In this document: positions 44,673-53,516 of the stretch, in pieces
Layout of the letters: each line of letters opens with the position of its first letter
How positions within the stretch are numbered: the stretch's first letter is position 1
Source of the DNA: Changchengzhania lutea
GTDB lineage: Bacteria > Bacteroidota > Bacteroidia > Flavobacteriales > Flavobacteriaceae
Length of the DNA stretch: 64,000 nucleotides
Assembly: GCF_006974145.1 (NCBI RefSeq)
Contig: NZ_CP039456.1
Coordinates: 3,286,499-3,350,498 of the forward strand
Reading direction: 5' to 3'
The notes under the pieces: model-generated
What the model was told of the DNA's origin: nothing
What the model saw: the letters and a program-made list of their open reading frames with translations, nothing else
The model's database searches: none
Position numbers and translations under genes: made by a program

Positions 44673-45989
44673 ATGAAACATATTAAAAACTATAAAATCT
44701 TAATTTTACTAGTTGCTTGCTGCATGTCATTTAGCATTTTTGCACAAGAGAAATTAGCTATAAAAAGTAAAAGTGAACCTGTTATACTAGTTGGAGGCAC
44801 ATTGCATATTGGTACAGGCAAGGTGATGCAAAATGCTGCTATAGGGTTTGAAAATGGTAAAATTTCAATAGTTGATAAATTAGAAAACACAAAGATTGAT
44901 AATTCTGTGTATAACGTAATTGATGTCTCTGGGAAACATATTTACCCTGGATTTATTTTGCTTAATTCTTTAATTGGTATTGAAGAAATTAGTGGTGTAC
45001 CACACTCAAATGATAGAAATGAAGAAGGTAGGATTAACCCCAATTTAAATACAGCTTTTGCTTTTAAATCAGATTCAGAATTTTTACCAGTTTTAAGATT
45101 TAATGGTATTTTAACCGTTGAAACTGCTCCGAGAGGTGGTATGGTTTCAGGTACATCGTCAGTAATGAAACTTGATGGTCGAAATTGGGAAGAATCCTTA
45201 TACCAATTTGGCACAGGCATACATTTAAATTGGCCAAGTTCCAGTCGGACTTCTTATGATGCGGCAACGCATACAAGACGGTCAAATCCTAATAAAAATT
45301 ACAGTGCTAATGTAACAGAATTAAAAAATTTATTTACACAAGCGATTGCTTATGGGAAACAAGAAGATAGAAAACCTAACTTAAAACTTGAGGCCTTTCA
45401 AGGGCTATTTAATGGTACACAATCGTTGTTTATCCATGCTGTTGAGCCTAAAGAAATTATTGAAAGCATTCAAGTTTCAAAAAAAACGGGAATAGAGCAT
45501 GTTGTACTCATATCCGCAGAATCGACTTTATTGGTTGTAGATTTTTTAAGGAAAAATAATATTCCTGTAATTCTGCCACCAACACATAGTGTACCAAGTA
45601 GGGAGGATATGGATTACGATCTGCGATATAAACTGCCATATCTTCTTTCTAAAGAAGGTATTGTAGTAGCAATAAGCCATCAAGGGATGTTGTCAACATC
45701 TAGAAATTTACCATTTTATGCAGGCGTAGCTGCAGCTTTTGGTCTAGATAAAGAAGAAGCCCTAAAAACTATATCTTTAAATGCGGCAAAAATTTTAAGA
45801 ATTGATAATACGTTGGGTTCTCTTGAAGTTGGAAAGGATGCCACTCTATTTGTATCAACTGGAGATGCTTTGGATATCAGAACAAATAAACTTACCCATA
45901 CCTTTATACAAGGAAAAAACATAACGTTGGAAGGTAAGCAACAGAAACAATATAAACAGTATTCAGAACTACTGGGTCATAATGAATAG
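44673..45989 (+). CDS. Amidohydrolase-like partner protein lacking the HxH metal motif
   Basis: ATG 44673; 438 residues. Signal peptide (ILLVACCMSFSIFAQE), then an amidohydrolase-like chain where the position of the metal HxH reads FILLNSLIG, followed by GGMVSGTSSVMKLDGRNWEE, HAVEPKEIIESIQ, AFGLDKEEALKTISLNAAKIL and the LGSLEVGKDATLFV end motif. It resembles the first half of the preceding protein, and in Bacteroidota such pairs are commonly co-encoded. Probably a non-catalytic subunit. Confidence 0.85.
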   Translation: MKHIKNYKILILLVACCMSFSIFAQEKLAIKSKSEPVILVGGTLHIGTGKVMQNAAIGFENGKISIVDKLENTKIDNSVYNVIDVSGKHIYPGFILLNSLIGIEEISGVPHSNDRNEEGRINPNLNTAFAFKSDSEFLPVLRFNGILTVETAPRGGMVSGTSSVMKLDGRNWEESLYQFGTGIHLNWPSSSRTSYDAATHTRRSNPNKNYSANVTELKNLFTQAIAYGKQEDRKPNLKLEAFQGLFNGTQSLFIHAVEPKEIIESIQVSKKTGIEHVVLISAESTLLVVDFLRKNNIPVILPPTHSVPSREDMDYDLRYKLPYLLSKEGIVVAISHQGMLSTSRNLPFYAGVAAAFGLDKEEALKTISLNAAKILRIDNTLGSLEVGKDATLFVSTGDALDIRTNKLTHTFIQGKNITLEGKQQKQYKQYSELLGHNE

Positions 45990-47361
45990 TTTGATACAGC
46001 GTATTGAAGATGTAACGGTAGCATTTAGTAATTGGATCTGGGACATTCCTTTATTGATTTTGCTCATTGGTGGTGGTATTTATTTTTTGATCTATTCTAG
46101 ATTATTGCCATTTAAACATTTTTGGTACGCCATAGCCATATTAAAGGGTAAATATGGCAACAAAAAAAATTCAGGTCAAATAAGTGCATTTCAAGCATTA
46201 TCTACTGCGCTTTCTTCCACTATAGGAATGGGTAATATCGCTGGTGTTGCCATTGCAATATCAATGGGAGGGCCAGGTGCATTATTTTGGATGTGGATAA
46301 GTGCCATTATTGGCATGACAACAAAATACTTTACCTGCTCCTTGGCCATAATGTATCGTAGTAAAGATAGTTCAGGTGAAATACAAGGAGGTCCAATGTA
46401 TGTCATTACTGAAGGGCTGGAAAAAAAATGGAGACCACTAGCGATATTTTTTTCAATTGCAGGGCTTATAGGGTCTCTACCTATTTTTACGGCCAACCAA
46501 TTAACACAAGTGCTAAACGACATTTTACTTCCAGCTTTGGGGTATCAAGAATCTATTGAATCAACACTCATTTTAGGCATTATAATCAGTGTTTTTGTTT
46601 CTATTGTAATTTTGGGAGGCATAAAAAGAATTGCAAGTTATGCCTCAAAACTTGTACCAGCTATGGTCATATTATATTTCTTGTCGGTTAGTTATATATT
46701 GATAGTTAATTATATGGCTATAGTTCCCTCATTATGCCTCATCTTTCAAGATGCTTTTACAGGCAACGCCGTTTTAGGCGGTAGTATTGGCAGTATCATA
46801 ATTGTTGGTGTGAGAAGAGCGGCATTTTCAAACGAAGCAGGTATAGGTACTGCACCAATGGCACATGGCGCATCAAGCAATCAAGAACCTGTAAGGGAAG
46901 GTTTAATAGCCATGTTAGGCCCTTTTATTGATACCATTATTGTTTGCACCTTAACGGCTTTGGCAATTCTTGTTACCAATAGTTGGTTACAGCCAAATAT
47001 AGAAGGAGTGACCATTACATTATATGCTTTTATTCAGGCCATGCCAAGTTATGGAGCATTCTTACTGGTGTTTATCGTGTCAATTTTTGCCTTTACATCT
47101 TTATTTACCTATTCGTATTATGGTTCTAAATGCATCTCTTTTTTATTGGGGACAAAATTTAAAAAGGCTTATAATTATATTTATATCGCCAGTATTATCA
47201 TAGGCGCTGTTTCTTCTATGGCAGGAATTGTAAGTTTAATTGATATAAGCTTTGCCATTATGGCTATCCCAACAATGGTATCCGGAATTATTTTGGCACC
47301 TAAAGTAATGCAGGCCACTAAATTGTATTTTAACAAACTTGAAAACGAGTCAACCCATTAA
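45982..47361 (+). CDS. AGCS sodium:amino-acid symporter
   Basis: 459 residues with ~10 membrane helices. Family motifs: STALSSTIGMGNIAGVAIAI, GGPGALFWMWISAIIGMTTKYF, EIQGGPMYVI and FSNEAGIGTAPMAHGA. It imports alanine- or glycine-type amino acids with Na+. The start overlaps the end of the amidohydrolase-like gene by 8 nt (translational coupling), which ties amino-acid import to the breakdown enzymes. Confidence 0.93.
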   Translation: MNSLIQRIEDVTVAFSNWIWDIPLLILLIGGGIYFLIYSRLLPFKHFWYAIAILKGKYGNKKNSGQISAFQALSTALSSTIGMGNIAGVAIAISMGGPGALFWMWISAIIGMTTKYFTCSLAIMYRSKDSSGEIQGGPMYVITEGLEKKWRPLAIFFSIAGLIGSLPIFTANQLTQVLNDILLPALGYQESIESTLILGIIISVFVSIVILGGIKRIASYASKLVPAMVILYFLSVSYILIVNYMAIVPSLCLIFQDAFTGNAVLGGSIGSIIIVGVRRAAFSNEAGIGTAPMAHGASSNQEPVREGLIAMLGPFIDTIIVCTLTALAILVTNSWLQPNIEGVTITLYAFIQAMPSYGAFLLVFIVSIFAFTSLFTYSYYGSKCISFLLGTKFKKAYNYIYIASIIIGAVSSMAGIVSLIDISFAIMAIPTMVSGIILAPKVMQATKLYFNKLENESTH

Positions 47362-47371
47362 CAAAAAATGT

Positions 47372-48637
47372 ATGAAAAAAATAGCCTTGATATTCAGTTT
47401 TGTATTTTTACTAAATACGTACGCTCAAAAACCTGTTTTTAAAGGACAAGAGCCTATAAAACAAATTGTAACAACGGTAAAACCAGTACAAAAACAATGG
47501 AAAGGAATATTTCCTTTTGAAACGGATGCTGTTTATTTTTCCAATAATTTTGAAGGCGGTCGATTAAATGGTATAGCTCGAGAAAATGACAGTACATATA
47601 CGGTACTTATAACTCCTGAAAATACACCGATAAACATAAGTCCCTGGTACGCTTTTAAAGTTTGGTCTAAACAGAAAAAACAAATTTATGTAACCCTTAC
47701 ATATAGTGAAGGCTATAAGCATAGATATAATCCTAAATTAAGTAATGACGGATTAAACTGGACATCCATAGATTCTACAAATTATGTAGAATATGAAAAA
47801 GGGGACAAAAATTTTGGCCCAGGTTCACTTGCATTAAAAGCACAAATGACGTTAGGAGTAAGTTCAGATACCTTATGGGCAAGTGCCCAAGAACTTCAAA
47901 CCTCAAAGCATGTTAAAAAATGGGTTGAAGGCCTATCAAAGAAAACATTTATCTCAAATCAGCAAATTGGCAAAAGCAAGGAAGGAAGACCATTGACTGC
48001 CTTGAGTATTGGTAATAAAAGATCAAAAAGAATGCTTATGGTCATATCGCGGCAGCATCCACCAGAAGTTACAGGGTATTTGGCAATGAAAGCTTTTGTA
48101 GAAACCATCAGTTCTAATTCAAGACTGGCTAAAAAGTTTAGAAAAAAATTCACAACCTATATTGTTCCTTTGATGAACCCTGATGGGGTTGATAATGGGA
48201 ATTGGAGACATAGTTCTGGGGGAATTGATTTGAACAGGGATTGGACTCATTTTAACCAACCCGAAACATTGGCAGTGAGTAAATTTATTGAAGAAAAGGA
48301 GAATGAAACAAATGGTAAATTCTATTTCGGCATAGATTTCCATTCTACTTGGGACGATATTTATTATACCATAGCCGACAGTTTCAAAGGCAATATGCCT
48401 GGATTGGTGCCAGAATGGTTAGATAATGTAAAGAAAGCTATTCCTGATTATAATCCCAATATCAGACCCAGTGATACAATGGAGCCAGCTATCATATCAC
48501 GTAATTATTTTTATGTTGCTCATGGTATGGAAGCCTTAGTTTTTGAGATTGGCGATAACACGCCAAGAGGGTTTATAAAAGAAAAAGGAAGGTTAAGTGC
48601 CATTGAATTAATGAAACTGATGCTTTCTAAATTATGA
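47372..48637 (+). CDS. M14 zinc carboxypeptidase, exported
   Basis: ATG 47372 gives a signal peptide (ALIFSFVFLLNTYAQ); the frame opens at TTG 47339. 421 residues. After an N-terminal domain of about 150 residues comes the M14 fold: the zinc ligands HPPE (RQHPPEVTGY, ~227) and GIDFHSTWDD (~330), with NPDGVDNGNWRHSSGGIDLNRDW between, and the catalytic Glu in FEIGDNTPRG (~402). It removes C-terminal residues from peptides in the periplasm or outside. Last gene of the uptake locus. Confidence 0.93.
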   Translation: MKKIALIFSFVFLLNTYAQKPVFKGQEPIKQIVTTVKPVQKQWKGIFPFETDAVYFSNNFEGGRLNGIARENDSTYTVLITPENTPINISPWYAFKVWSKQKKQIYVTLTYSEGYKHRYNPKLSNDGLNWTSIDSTNYVEYEKGDKNFGPGSLALKAQMTLGVSSDTLWASAQELQTSKHVKKWVEGLSKKTFISNQQIGKSKEGRPLTALSIGNKRSKRMLMVISRQHPPEVTGYLAMKAFVETISSNSRLAKKFRKKFTTYIVPLMNPDGVDNGNWRHSSGGIDLNRDWTHFNQPETLAVSKFIEEKENETNGKFYFGIDFHSTWDDIYYTIADSFKGNMPGLVPEWLDNVKKAIPDYNPNIRPSDTMEPAIISRNYFYVAHGMEALVFEIGDNTPRGFIKEKGRLSAIELMKLMLSKL

Positions 48638-48717
48638 ATTTTATGCTATTAGTATTTTTTAAAAGGTTTTAATTAGTCATTTAGTTTCCGTATATTATTG
48701 CTTTAAAACATTGAATT

Positions 48718-48998
48718 ATGGAGCAATTTAACGGTCAAGACATACTATCCTTTATAAAAGAATTACCAAATGATGAAGCTTGTAAGGCTTATTTAGCCAA
48801 AATAAAATGGCAAGTAGCCAAAAATATCCCTACCAACCCATGTAAGTAAATGGCATATACAAGCCTATTTTGATGAATTCTGTTTTAGAATTAATAGATC
48901 ACAATTTCAACAAAGCATCTTTCATAAAACAAATACAGAGAATGGTAATTGCTAAGCCTATTTATCAAAATCAAATAAAACAGATACTAAGTGTATAA
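48718..48998 (+). mobile_element. IS1595-type transposase remnant
   Basis: The first frame from ATG 48718 gives QFNGQDILSFIKELPNDE and CKAYLAKIKWQ, the N-terminus of IS1595-family transposases, then a stop at 48849. Pieces in other frames give the C-terminus: AYFDEFCFRINRSQFQQSIF and IQRMVIAKPIYQNQIKQIL. Only about 90 of the usual ~300 residues survive, so it is inactive. Confidence 0.7.
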
Positions 48999-49029
48999 CT
49001 CATTTAATTAGTTTGGTTTGGTTAAAAGA

Positions 49030-49356
49030 TTTTTTTGAACTTACAGCTCTAAATGATTTAATTTATGTATGCAGATGCATAACAACCAAGTTCAAATCTT
49101 TGATTTAAAAGGGAACTTTGTAAGAATGATTGGTTGGAATGAAACCATAAAAGCAGCCAAAGGTGTAAAAGTAACTGATATCCAAGTCATCTTTGCAGAT
49201 TTTGAAGGCAGCAGAGTATTAGTTTACGATTTAAATGGTAATCTTATTCAAATTATATCTGGCGAATTCAATCAGCCAACAGATATTGTAATTGTTAGCA
49301 ATAAAATATTTGTAGTAAATTATAAAGGAAAAAAGGCTTCTGTATTTAAAAATTAA
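49030..49356 (+). pseudogene. NHL-repeat (beta-propeller) protein fragment
   Basis: From 49069 the chain reads MHNNQVQIFDLKGNFVRMIG and ADFEGSRVLVYDLNGNLIQI, then GEFNQPTDIVIVSNKIFVV, three NHL-type repeats. Just upstream LNDLIYV followed by a frame slip shows that the reading frame once continued upstream as IYVADANNQ. A 6-bladed propeller would need roughly three times this length, so this is a fragment. Confidence 0.65.
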
Positions 49357-49402
49357 TGTAATAGTTTAAATGAGTTCAATATATCTTTTTGAACCAAAAA
49401 CG

Positions 49403-49433
49403 AATTCAGCAAATTCTACAAATCATTCAGTAA
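49403..49433 (+). promoter_or_regulatory. Putative AraC-type operator, copy 2 (CopA promoter)
   Basis: Bases 49403-49430 are identical to 27332-27359, including ATTCAG half-sites 21 bp apart (49404 and 49425). It lies 66 nt before the ATG of the copA gene. Confidence 0.55.
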
Positions 49434-49496
49434 ATAACGTAATACATTAAAGCCCTTTAATTCTGAAATTTGTAGTCTACAAATAAGAATAGGATT

Positions 49497-51755
49497 ATGG
49501 AGACAATAAACGTATTTGAAACCAAAGAAAAGAACCGTAAACAAGGAATAAAGGAATCATTTCCTGTTACAGGAATGACCTGTGCTTCTTGTGCAGCTAG
49601 CGTTGAATCTGTATTAAAACACACAGAAGGTGTATTTGATGCAAGCGTAAACTTTGCAAATAGTTATGTTCTTGTAGAGTACGATAAAGAGTTGAGTTCT
49701 AATCAACTTCAAAAGGCACTTCGTGAGGTAGGTTATGATATTATTATAGATGCAGAAGACCCTTCAGAAGTTCAACAAGAGCTTCAACAAAAGCATTACC
49801 AAGATATAAAGAACCGTACTATTTGGTCAGCGATTCTTACACTTCCGATTTTTGTGTTGGGAATGTTTTTTATGCAATGGGAACCTGGGAAATGGATATC
49901 GTTGATACTGACTATTCCTGTCCTATTTTGGTTCGGACGTAGCTTTTTTATCAATGCTTATAAGCAAGCTAAATATGGTAAGGCGAATATGGATACCTTG
50001 GTAGCCTTGAGTACAGGAATCGCTTTTCTCTTTAGTGTCTTCAATACTTTTTTTCCTGATTTCTGGTTGAGTCGTGGTATCGAGCCTCACGTCTATTATG
50101 AAGCGGCTACGGTAATTATAACTTTTATTTCCTTGGGGAAACTATTGGAAGAAAAGGCAAAGTCAAATACCTCTTCGGCCATTAAAAAGCTAATGGGATT
50201 ACAACCCAAAACGCTAAAAATTATTGAGAATGGGGAAGAAAAAGAAATCCCTATTTCGGCTGTGCAAGTCGGTCAGACCATTTTGGTGCGCCCGGGAGAA
50301 AAGATTCCTGTAGATGGAGAAGTGTCCAAAGGAAGTTCTTACGTAGATGAAAGTATGATTACGGGAGAACCTGTTCCCGTTGAAAAATCAAAGGATGAAA
50401 AAGTATTTGCAGGAACGGTAAACCAAAAAGGTAGTTTTCAATTTATTGCTGAAAAAGTAGTTGGAGAAACCTTGCTGTCACAAATCATTAAAATGGTCCA
50501 GGAAGCTCAAGGAAGCAAGGCACCAGTTCAAAAACTGGTTGATAAGATTGCTGGTGTTTTTGTTCCAGTCGTTTTAGGTATATCTATCATTACGTTCATT
50601 GTTTGGATGTTAATTGGCGGCGATAATGCATTTTCGCAAGCCTTATTGACTTCTGTAGCAGTGTTGGTTATTGCTTGTCCCTGTGCTTTAGGATTGGCAA
50701 CCCCTACTGCCATAATGGTGGGGATTGGCAAAGGTGCAGAAAACAATATTCTTATAAAAGATGCAGAAAGTTTAGAACTCGGTCATAAAGTAAATGCGGT
50801 CATTCTTGATAAAACAGGTACAATTACAGAAGGAAAACCTTTAGTGACTGACATACTTTGGAAGGATAAACTTGAAAATCAAAATCAATACAAGCAAATT
50901 CTTTTGGCAATAGAAGCACAATCAGAACACCCCTTGGCAGAAGCGGTAGTCAACCACTTAAAAGATGAAAATATTGAAAAAGCTGAAATTGCTTCTTTTG
51001 AAAGTATTACAGGAAAAGGTGTGAAAGCTCAACCAGAAAATGGTTCAAAATACTATGTTGGAAACCATAAACTCATGCTTGAGAAAAATATTCAAATCGA
51101 TTCTTCCTTAATGCAAACAGCAGAAAGTCTTGAAGAGCAAGCAAAAACAGTCATATTTTTCGGTAATAAAAAACAAGTATTGGCGATACTTGCCATTGCA
51201 GACAAGATTAAAGAAACTTCAAAAAAAGCAATAGCGACGCTTCAAGAAAGGGGCATTGAGGTTTATATGCTTACTGGAGATAATAATAAAACAGCATCTG
51301 CTGTGGCAAAACAGGTTGGGATATCGAATTATCAAGGCGAAGTTATGCCTTCAGACAAGGCAGCTTTTGTTAAAAAATTACAAGCTGATGGTAAAATAGT
51401 GGCTATGGTGGGAGATGGCATTAACGATTCTCACGCTTTAGCACAAGCCAACGTGAGTATCGCAATGGGCAAGGGTTCTGATATTGCAATGGACGTGGCA
51501 AAAATAACCTTGATAACCTCAGATTTGCAATCCATTCCAAAAGCATTGGAACTGTCAAAAAGAACCGTATTGGGTATCCGTCAGAACCTATTTTGGGCAT
51601 TCATCTATAACATCATTGGAATACCTATTGCAGCAGGAGTTCTTTATCCCGTAAATGGCTTCTTATTAGACCCAATGATTGCAGGAGCAGCAATGGCTTT
51701 CAGTAGCGTATCGGTTGTTGCCAATAGTTTAAGACTTAAACGAATAAAACTTTAA
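49497..51755 (+). CDS. copA: CopA-type Cu(I) P1B ATPase
   Basis: 752 residues. One N-terminal HMA domain ([12 protein letters not shown], ~25-36), eight membrane helices, [14 protein letters not shown] in [11 protein letters not shown] (~393), DKTGTITEG (~438), [19 protein letters not shown] and [14 protein letters not shown] type, hence Cu+/Ag+ export. It differs from the 834-residue ATPase at 21760 in lacking the extra heavy-metal-binding domains. A possible AraC-type operator lies upstream, a palindromic element directly downstream, then an HMA protein gene. Confidence 0.95.
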   Translation: METINVFETKEKNRKQGIKESFPVTGMTCASCAASVESVLKHTEGVFDASVNFANSYVLVEYDKELSSNQLQKALREVGYDIIIDAEDPSEVQQELQQKHYQDIKNRTIWSAILTLPIFVLGMFFMQWEPGKWISLILTIPVLFWFGRSFFINAYKQAKYGKANMDTLVALSTGIAFLFSVFNTFFPDFWLSRGIEPHVYYEAATVIITFISLGKLLEEKAKSNTSSAIKKLMGLQPKTLKIIENGEEKEIPISAVQVGQTILVRPGEKIPVDGEVSKGSSYVDESMITGEPVPVEKSKDEKVFAGTVNQKGSFQFIAEKVVGETLLSQIIKMVQEAQGSKAPVQKLVDKIAGVFVPVVLGISIITFIVWMLIGGDNAFSQALLTSVAVLVIACPCALGLATPTAIMVGIGKGAENNILIKDAESLELGHKVNAVILDKTGTITEGKPLVTDILWKDKLENQNQYKQILLAIEAQSEHPLAEAVVNHLKDENIEKAEIASFESITGKGVKAQPENGSKYYVGNHKLMLEKNIQIDSSLMQTAESLEEQAKTVIFFGNKKQVLAILAIADKIKETSKKAIATLQERGIEVYMLTGDNNKTASAVAKQVGISNYQGEVMPSDKAAFVKKLQADGKIVAMVGDGINDSHALAQANVSIAMGKGSDIAMDVAKITLITSDLQSIPKALELSKRTVLGIRQNLFWAFIYNIIGIPIAAGVLYPVNGFLLDPMIAGAAMAFSSVSVVANSLRLKRIKL

Positions 51756-51916
51756 GAGGCCTTTTTGGAAGATATGATTAGAATTTTTATAAATTATTTT
51801 TGATGCAGAACGAGACAAAATCTTCTAAGGATAGCATCGCTATCATTCAAAATTTTAACGAAGTAATGTGCAAAAAGAAGCATAAAAAAATAATTGATAT
51901 CTTTTAAAATGACCTC
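51756..51916. repeat. 161-bp palindromic element, copy B
   Basis: Arms 51756-51777 and 51895-51916 pair (GAGG...AAGATATgA against tGATATctt...CCTC). The apical core is GATAGC-ATC-GCTATC at 51830-51844, exactly central. It starts at the base after the copA stop codon and ends 26 nt before the next ATG. Confidence 0.7.
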
Positions 51917-51942
51917 TATTATTAATGATAAATTCAAATACA

Positions 51943-52155
51943 ATGAAAACTTTAAAATTTAAAACGAATATCAATTGTGGCGGTTGTGTATCGAAAGTAA
52001 CCCCTTTTTTAAACAAACAGGAAGGTATTGAAAGCTGGGAAGTGGATACCGCTAATCCAGATAAAATTTTAACCATTAAAAGCGATGGTGTAACAAAGGA
52101 AGATGTAAAGGCTACATTGCAAAAAGTAGGCTTTAAAGCGGAAGCTGTAGATTAA
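51943..52155 (+). CDS. HMA-domain metal chaperone-like protein
   Basis: ATG 51943 gives a compact 70-residue HMA domain (an ATG at 51925 adds six residues). LKFKTNINCGGCVSKVTPFL carries the CxxC motif as NCGGC, then WEVDTANPDKILTIKS and the closing helix VKATLQKVGFKAEAV. A cytosolic partner for the CopA encoded upstream is likely. Sequence is clearly different from the CopZ-like protein at 20430. Confidence 0.85.
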   Translation: MKTLKFKTNINCGGCVSKVTPFLNKQEGIESWEVDTANPDKILTIKSDGVTKEDVKATLQKVGFKAEAVD

Positions 52156-52169
52156 TACCTCGTTTTAAT

Positions 52170-52946
52170 ATGGTTTATATATTAATTTTGGTTGTGATTC
52201 TTCTGTTTGCTATTCATTTTTATCGAAAAGCGAAACGGCATAGCGTAAAGCCTTTTCCAGAGTATTGGCACAAATTATTAATGGAAAAGGTCCTTTATTA
52301 TAGAAATCTTTCAAGAGACAGACAGTTTGTTTTTCAACAAAAAATGATGCAATTTTTAAGTGAGGTTTATATAGATGGTGTGCAGTTTGAATTAGAAGAA
52401 TTAGACAAAATTTTAATTGCAGCAAGTGCCGTAATTCCTGTTTTTGGCTTTAAAGAATGGCACTACACTAATTTAAGTGGCATTCTATTGTATCCAGATA
52501 ATTTTAATGAAGATATGCAATTTAGCAGTAAGGATAACCCACGCAATATTGGTGGAATAGTCGGGAACGGACGTTTTGAGAAACAAATGATTTTATCTTA
52601 AAAAGCATTGTATCACGGTTTTAAAAACACAACCGATAAAAGCAATACGGGCATACACGAATTTGTGCATCTTATTGATAAGTTGGATGATAGTACAGAT
52701 GGTGTGCCAGAGCGATTATTAGAACATCAATATGCAATACCTTGGCTGAATTTAATCCATAAGGAAATAGAAGCGATAAATGACAATCATTCTGATATCC
52801 GAAAATACGGAGGTACAAATCAGGCTGAATTTTTTGCAGTAGCTTCAGAATATTTCTTTGAGCGTCCAGAGTTGCTAAAAAAGAAACATCCTGACCTATA
52901 TAGAATAATGGTTATAAGCTTTAATCAGAAGCCTGATCAAAAATAG
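52170..52946 (+). pseudogene. MtfA-like M90 metallopeptidase with in-frame stop
   Basis: An N-terminal membrane helix (YILILVVILLFAIHFY) and a MtfA-type domain run to a TAA at 52599-52601, where CAA is expected (ILS-stop-KALYHGF). The same frame continues with the zinc motif TGIHEFVHLIDKLD, NQAEFFAVASEYFFERPELL and the normal end. A single C-to-T change would explain the break. Without the HExxH half the product cannot be active, unless the stop is read through or is a sequencing error. Confidence 0.8.
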
Positions 52947-52970
52947 CGCCTAGTTTTCTTTCTCATTGAA

Positions 52971-52996
52971 AAACCACCGTCTTTGACGGTGGTCAT
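52971..52996 (+). terminator. Rho-independent terminator
   Basis: ACCACCGTC (52973-52981), TTT loop, GACGGTGGT (52985-52993): a perfect 9-bp GC-rich stem, the strongest hairpin in the window, preceding the start of the next operon. Confidence 0.8.
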
Positions 52997-53043
52997 GTTT
53001 TAAAGGCTCTTCTATTATAAAAAGTTTCATACTCATATTATTT

Positions 53044-53077
53044 GCACAACCATTGCATTAAATAATTTATATCTTTG
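53044..53077 (+). promoter_or_regulatory. Metal-gene promoter with 16-bp operator-like motif and -7 box
   Basis: GCACAACCATTGCATT at 53044-53059, then TATCTTTG at 53070-53077, a Bacteroidota -7 box 5 nt before the ATG. Closely similar motifs occur at 59489-59504 (GCACTTCCATTGCACT) and 60606-60621 (TCACTTCCATGGCACT), each before a metal-resistance gene. Confidence 0.55.
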
Positions 53078-53082
53078 CTACA

Positions 53083-53394
53083 ATGAAATTTTTAGCATTC
53101 ATATTATCAATTTATATTTTTGTGCTTAATTTAGCACCTTGCGAAGATTATACTCTGCTTGATGATGAGCTTAAAACAGAAATTTCTCAGGCAGTTGACG
53201 ATGACCATCAGCATCAAGGCTCAGATTTATGCTCGCCTTTTTGCATTTGTCAATGTTGTCATATTAATGCCATGCACCTCAAATTCGTAAATGTAAAGTT
53301 TACTATAGCTTATATTTCTACTCAAGATTTTTTCTACCTAAACGGTTTAGAAAAAGATTTTTCTACTTCAATTTTACAGCCCCCAAGAGTATAA
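53083..53394 (+). CDS. DUF6660 family exported protein
   Basis: 103 residues: signal peptide (LAFILSIYIFVLNLAPC), acidic/His stretch DDDHQHQG, then CSPFCICQCCHIN with five Cys, and a C-terminal ILQPPRV. DUF6660 proteins are Bacteroidota-specific and regularly precede CusA/CzcA fusion genes. Cys/His content suggests metal binding in the periplasm. Counterpart, in position, of the HYC_CC_PP protein at 3113. Confidence 0.8.
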   Translation: MKFLAFILSIYIFVLNLAPCEDYTLLDDELKTEISQAVDDDHQHQGSDLCSPFCICQCCHINAMHLKFVNVKFTIAYISTQDFFYLNGLEKDFSTSILQPPRV

Positions 53395-53516
53395 TTCAGT
53401 TTTTTAAAGGATAACTATATCCATTTTTGAGCCTTTAAGGTTCTTTTCATTTCGATTGATTTCAATTTTTATATCAGAATTATATCGAGAAGTTTAACTG
53501 AATTAATACATTTTTT

